DNA of 64,000 nt, taken from positions 698,687-762,686 of the forward strand of contig NZ_QCXX01000003.1 of assembly GCF_003071065.1 (NCBI RefSeq), written 5' to 3'. Made by a program: the position numbers and the translations under genes. Shown in pieces: positions 62,201 to 64,000 of this stretch. The notes beneath the pieces were generated by a model. That model saw only the letters and a program-made list of their open reading frames with translations. It was not told where the DNA came from and searched no databases. The first letter of the stretch is position 1. Each line of letters starts with the position of its first letter. Origin of the DNA: Sphingobacterium athyrii. Its GTDB lineage: Bacteria > Bacteroidota > Bacteroidia > Sphingobacteriales > Sphingobacteriaceae.

Positions 62201-64000
62201 GATCGCATACTTTTCAGTAATTTTTATATTGCTCGATTTCGAAATAACAGCAAAATCGTCACTGCTTTCCGCATAAGTGATGTCTACCTCGGTATCAAAT
62301 AAATGACTGGCGAACTGGCTATAGATCTCTTTTCCGATCCACCGCTCACCAAGGTTAAAATCCAGTTCTTCAAAACTAATAGGTTCCGGGCATACTCTTT
62401 CGAGCGCCTCCAAACTGCGCTGTGATTCTTTATCTTCAGGATGTGACAGCAGATATTCTCTAAGCCCTTTCGCTTTTTCAACTACATTGCCGGACAAAAA
62501 CCTCTGAGAAACTTCCAATGCACCAACAAGCCCGTTATAATAAACATCCCCCTGCAAATTTTCTTTCAGCTCCTCTTCCGAAAGTCCACTGATTTTGGTC
62601 ATGTAGGTTAAGTCAACCCCGCCTGTCAGATTTAAGGACGCAGATAAGGCTTCATGTGGGGTGCTCACTGAAATTTCTTGTATGGAAAAACTTACCGGAT
62701 GATCAAAAATATCAGACTTATGGACAATACCACCAACAACACGTTCCAGAGATGGCATCTCATTTCCTGCAGTATCGACTTTGATAAATTTTATATTATC
62801 TTTCGAATTCAAATGACCGAATGATCTGACGAAACCATCATACAAAGTATTTAGCCTTTGTCTATTTTCAATGTCCTCCTGCTGATTCTTAGCTTCAAAA
62901 TTATAGAGATCATTGTAGCAGTCTCTTACTTGTATATAGGCCGTAAGACGCGATCTATCCTTAGCAGACAGATCAATCGGACTAAAAATGTACTTCGAAT
63001 CGCTATGGCTCCATTCTATTTTTCCAATCTTTTCCTCAAATTCCACAAGCATATTATCTCGGTAAAAATCCTTTGTGTCCGCGGTAAAATATTGTGGTTT
63101 CACATCAATTTTAGAATCGTCTCTCGTTTCCTCAAAAAGCGAAGGAAATGCAGTCTTTCTCAGGGTTTTTGATTTTGTCTGTGCGGTATTTCTTTTTTGG
63201 TTATACACTTCACCATCAGATTTTTCCTTTTGTTTCCCATGTTGAATACTGCCTGGCTCATCCTCAAAAAATGAAAGCTGTTTAGTTCTTTCAATACGAT
63301 TTTGTGCTGTATTAGATCTCTTCTTTTTAGTCTTAGCCTTTGAATTTTCAGTAATTTCCTGATCCGAAAAAAGAGTGAGTTGTATGGCGTTTTCTTCTAT
63401 AGGTTTCTGAGAGATAATTTCATCGGGCTGTTGTGAGGTTAAATTATCTTTCTGCTTTTCTGTCGCTAAATTCGCTTGATGGCTGTTATACAGTTCCCGA
63501 TTGAAATAATTAGCAAAATCCGCTGTTAGTTTTGTCTTTAGATCGTTTGAAATTGCGTCAATGCCCCCATCGTGCAGATGAATTGTCGCCACCTTTCCAA
63601 ATTGATCGGTATCTTGAAAAGAACGTGTTGCAATGATCCTGTTGGCATTGTAAAAAAGTAAGTTGCAGTTTTGAACGGTACCTGTAAAATCACGGGCACG
63701 GCCTGAAAGTGCCCGCTGCCCTGTATTCTTCTGTAGAACAATCAAATCTGTCCCTACCGATGTCCCACTTTCCTCAAACAAATTATTAGGTAACCGGATT
63801 GCTGAAATCAATTGATGTTCCTGCATAAGTGCTTCACGGATCACTTGATTTGAAGGACTATTAAGAATGCCCTGTGAAGTGATAAATGCAAGTATGCCAC
63901 CTTCACGTAGTTTATCTGTAGCTTTTAAAAAGAAATAATTATGTACACTTTGGGCTGCAAACTGTCTTGCTGGGTCTTTTCCCCGTGAATAGGATATATC
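59285..64000 (-). CDS. Very large N6-adenine methylase / SF2 helicase fusion, 5' end outside the window
   Basis: The frame stays open to the window edge; the internal GTG at 63844 is not the start, because the 52 codons before it read on as methylase ([37 protein letters not shown]). Visible 1571 residues: the C-terminal part of a class I methylase, a polar linker, then an SF2 helicase with Walker A ([13 protein letters not shown]), DESH box ([13 protein letters not shown]), and motif VI ([17 protein letters not shown]), then a coiled-coil C-terminus. Such proteins recur on Bacteroidetes conjugative elements; a protective (antirestriction) or defence role is suggested but unproven. Confidence 0.88.
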   Translation of the reverse strand, partial: DISYSRGKDPARQFAAQSVHNYFFLKATDKLREGGILAFITSQGILNSPSNQVIREALMQEHQLISAIRLPNNLFEESGTSVGTDLIVLQKNTGQRALSGRARDFTGTVQNCNLLFYNANRIIATRSFQDTDQFGKVATIHLHDGGIDAISNDLKTKLTADFANYFNRELYNSHQANLATEKQKDNLTSQQPDEIISQKPIEENAIQLTLFSDQEITENSKAKTKKKRSNTAQNRIERTKQLSFFEDEPGSIQHGKQKEKSDGEVYNQKRNTAQTKSKTLRKTAFPSLFEETRDDSKIDVKPQYFTADTKDFYRDNMLVEFEEKIGKIEWSHSDSKYIFSPIDLSAKDRSRLTAYIQVRDCYNDLYNFEAKNQQEDIENRQRLNTLYDGFVRSFGHLNSKDNIKFIKVDTAGNEMPSLERVVGGIVHKSDIFDHPVSFSIQEISVSTPHEALSASLNLTGGVDLTYMTKISGLSEEELKENLQGDVYYNGLVGALEVSQRFLSGNVVEKAKGLREYLLSHPEDKESQRSLEALERVCPEPISFEELDFNLGERWIGKEIYSQFASHLFDTEVDITYAESSDDFAVISKSSNIKITEKYAIKSESRTFDGLNLLRHALVNTTPDISKTEHLADGTSIKVRDMEAIQMANGKIDEIRSEFTDWLYQQNDDFKNDLTVRYNELFNCYVRPHYDGSHQTFPGLDRRALGIDDLYGSQKDAVWMLKSNGGGICDHEVGAGKTLIMCTGAQEMKRLGLVHKPMIIALKANVHEIAETYRKAYPFAKILYPGKKDFTPQKRLKIFGDIKNNDWDCIILTHDQFGMIPQSPELQKEILQAELLSVEQNLDALRNQGKDVSGAMLKGVEIRKKNLNVKLKTLENDIENRKDDIVDFKMMGIDHLFVDESHKFKNLMFNTRHDRVAGLGNVQGSQKAFNLLFAIRTIQERNGNDLGATFLSGTTISNSLTELYCLFKFLRPKALERQQINCFDAWAAIFARKSIDYEFSVANNIVQKERFRHFIKVPELSQFYTEITDYRTAIDIGIDRPSKNEILYHIPPTPDQEIFIKKLMEFAKSGNAALLGRAPLSPTEQKAKMLIATDYARKMSLDMRLISPKYGDDPGNKASVCAANIAKYYKKFDAQKGTQFVFSDLGTFKPDEWNIYSEIKRKLMQDHNIPAGAIRFMQEAKTEDQRIALIKATNDGKIRVLFGSTEMLGTGVNAQKRAVAVHHLDIPWRPSDLEQRDGRAVRKGNEIAKFFAGNKVDVFIYAVDKSLDAYKFNTLANKQRFIGQLKSNSLGGRTIDEGGVDESSGMNFAEYVALLSGNTELLEKAKVEKKIAALESEKHAFIRSKWSSVSKLEHLVEELEARTSRFERISGDWNNFKQRVQRSKEGNVLNPVLLHGVSKDAGIKEIGAKLNKLAAVSQTGGEYSEIGTLYGFHILVKTEVYDKAGSLEHYNRFFICGEGNIKYTHNNGIIASDPERASLNFLKALQKLPNLIETEGEKIEDLRKDRTVLNDMINSLWSKDKLLADLKTELASIERQIQVSLDSEQGRKDPVENTETFIQEVQNSSHFKQRNK

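Noticed and set aside
1..64000. CRISPR arrays, rRNA, tRNA genes and insertion sequences
   Set aside because: No regularly spaced short repeats with unique spacers, no rRNA or tRNA signature and no transposase were recognised on either strand. I could not run a tRNA or IS search, so short or degenerate copies could be missed.

Overview
The window is from a member of the Bacteroidota, most likely Sphingobacteriaceae or a close relative. The evidence is two ECF-sigma/FecR/SusC/SusD loci, a type IX secretion C-terminal sorting domain, small DUF6520-type exported proteins, Bacteroidetes -7 promoter elements of the form TAnnTTTG, low GC with few Shine-Dalgarno sites, and a CTnDOT-type tra/mob gene set. 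The genus cannot be fixed from the sequence alone. I ran no database search, so family names rest on recognised motifs, gene order and length.

Layout. (1) 1-8816: the tail of a membrane protein and a DUF6520-like microprotein on the + strand face a minus-strand operon of ECF sigma, FecR anti-sigma, SusC, SusD and a TlpA-like thioredoxin lipoprotein/exported protein. (2) 8947-13998: a mutagenesis cassette. A LexA-like XRE/S24 regulator is divergent from a Y-family polymerase (dinB-like) and a DnaE-type error-prone polymerase, with an operator-like dyad in the shared promoter region. (3) 14114-23608: a minus-strand operon with a T9SS-sorted beta-propeller-like protein, a large RHS-like protein, an RHS-core protein with a variable C-terminus, and two small genes that are candidate immunity/accessory genes. 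(4) 24111-34563: a second sigma/FecR/SusC/SusD operon ending in an S9 prolyl-oligopeptidase-type enzyme, facing a DUF6520-like gene and a MauE/DoxX membrane protein fused to a propeller-like domain, plus an AraC-type regulator. It resembles locus 1 in a different orientation.

(5) 35739-64000: the transfer region of an integrative conjugative element or conjugative plasmid. Minus strand: traA(parA), two DUF3408 genes (traB/traC), traD, two paralogous repeat proteins, traE, traF, traG (VirB4), traI-like (DUF4141), traJ, traK, traL-like, traM, traN, traO and traQ. Plus strand: an oriT-like cluster of hairpins, mobA (accessory protein), mobB (relaxase), and mobC (VirD4-type coupling protein). Beyond mobC lie a tiny histone H1-like gene and a very large methylase-helicase that runs off the window. 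No integrase, primase (traP) or element end is visible.

The most unusual structure is at 52161-56566, between mobB and mobC. Five same-strand, AT-rich cargo genes (DUF6630-like, SMI1/KNR4-like, unknown, ankyrin, small exported protein) are separated by homologous ~130-base imperfect inverted repeats. These have GCTAAC/GTTAGC-type outer arms and resemble integron attC sites, so the stretch looks like an integrase-less gene-cassette array lodged in the mobilisation operon. A second unusual structure is a set of four CCAA-containing repeats at 20-21 base spacing in the promoter of the MauE-type gene, next to the AraC-type regulator.
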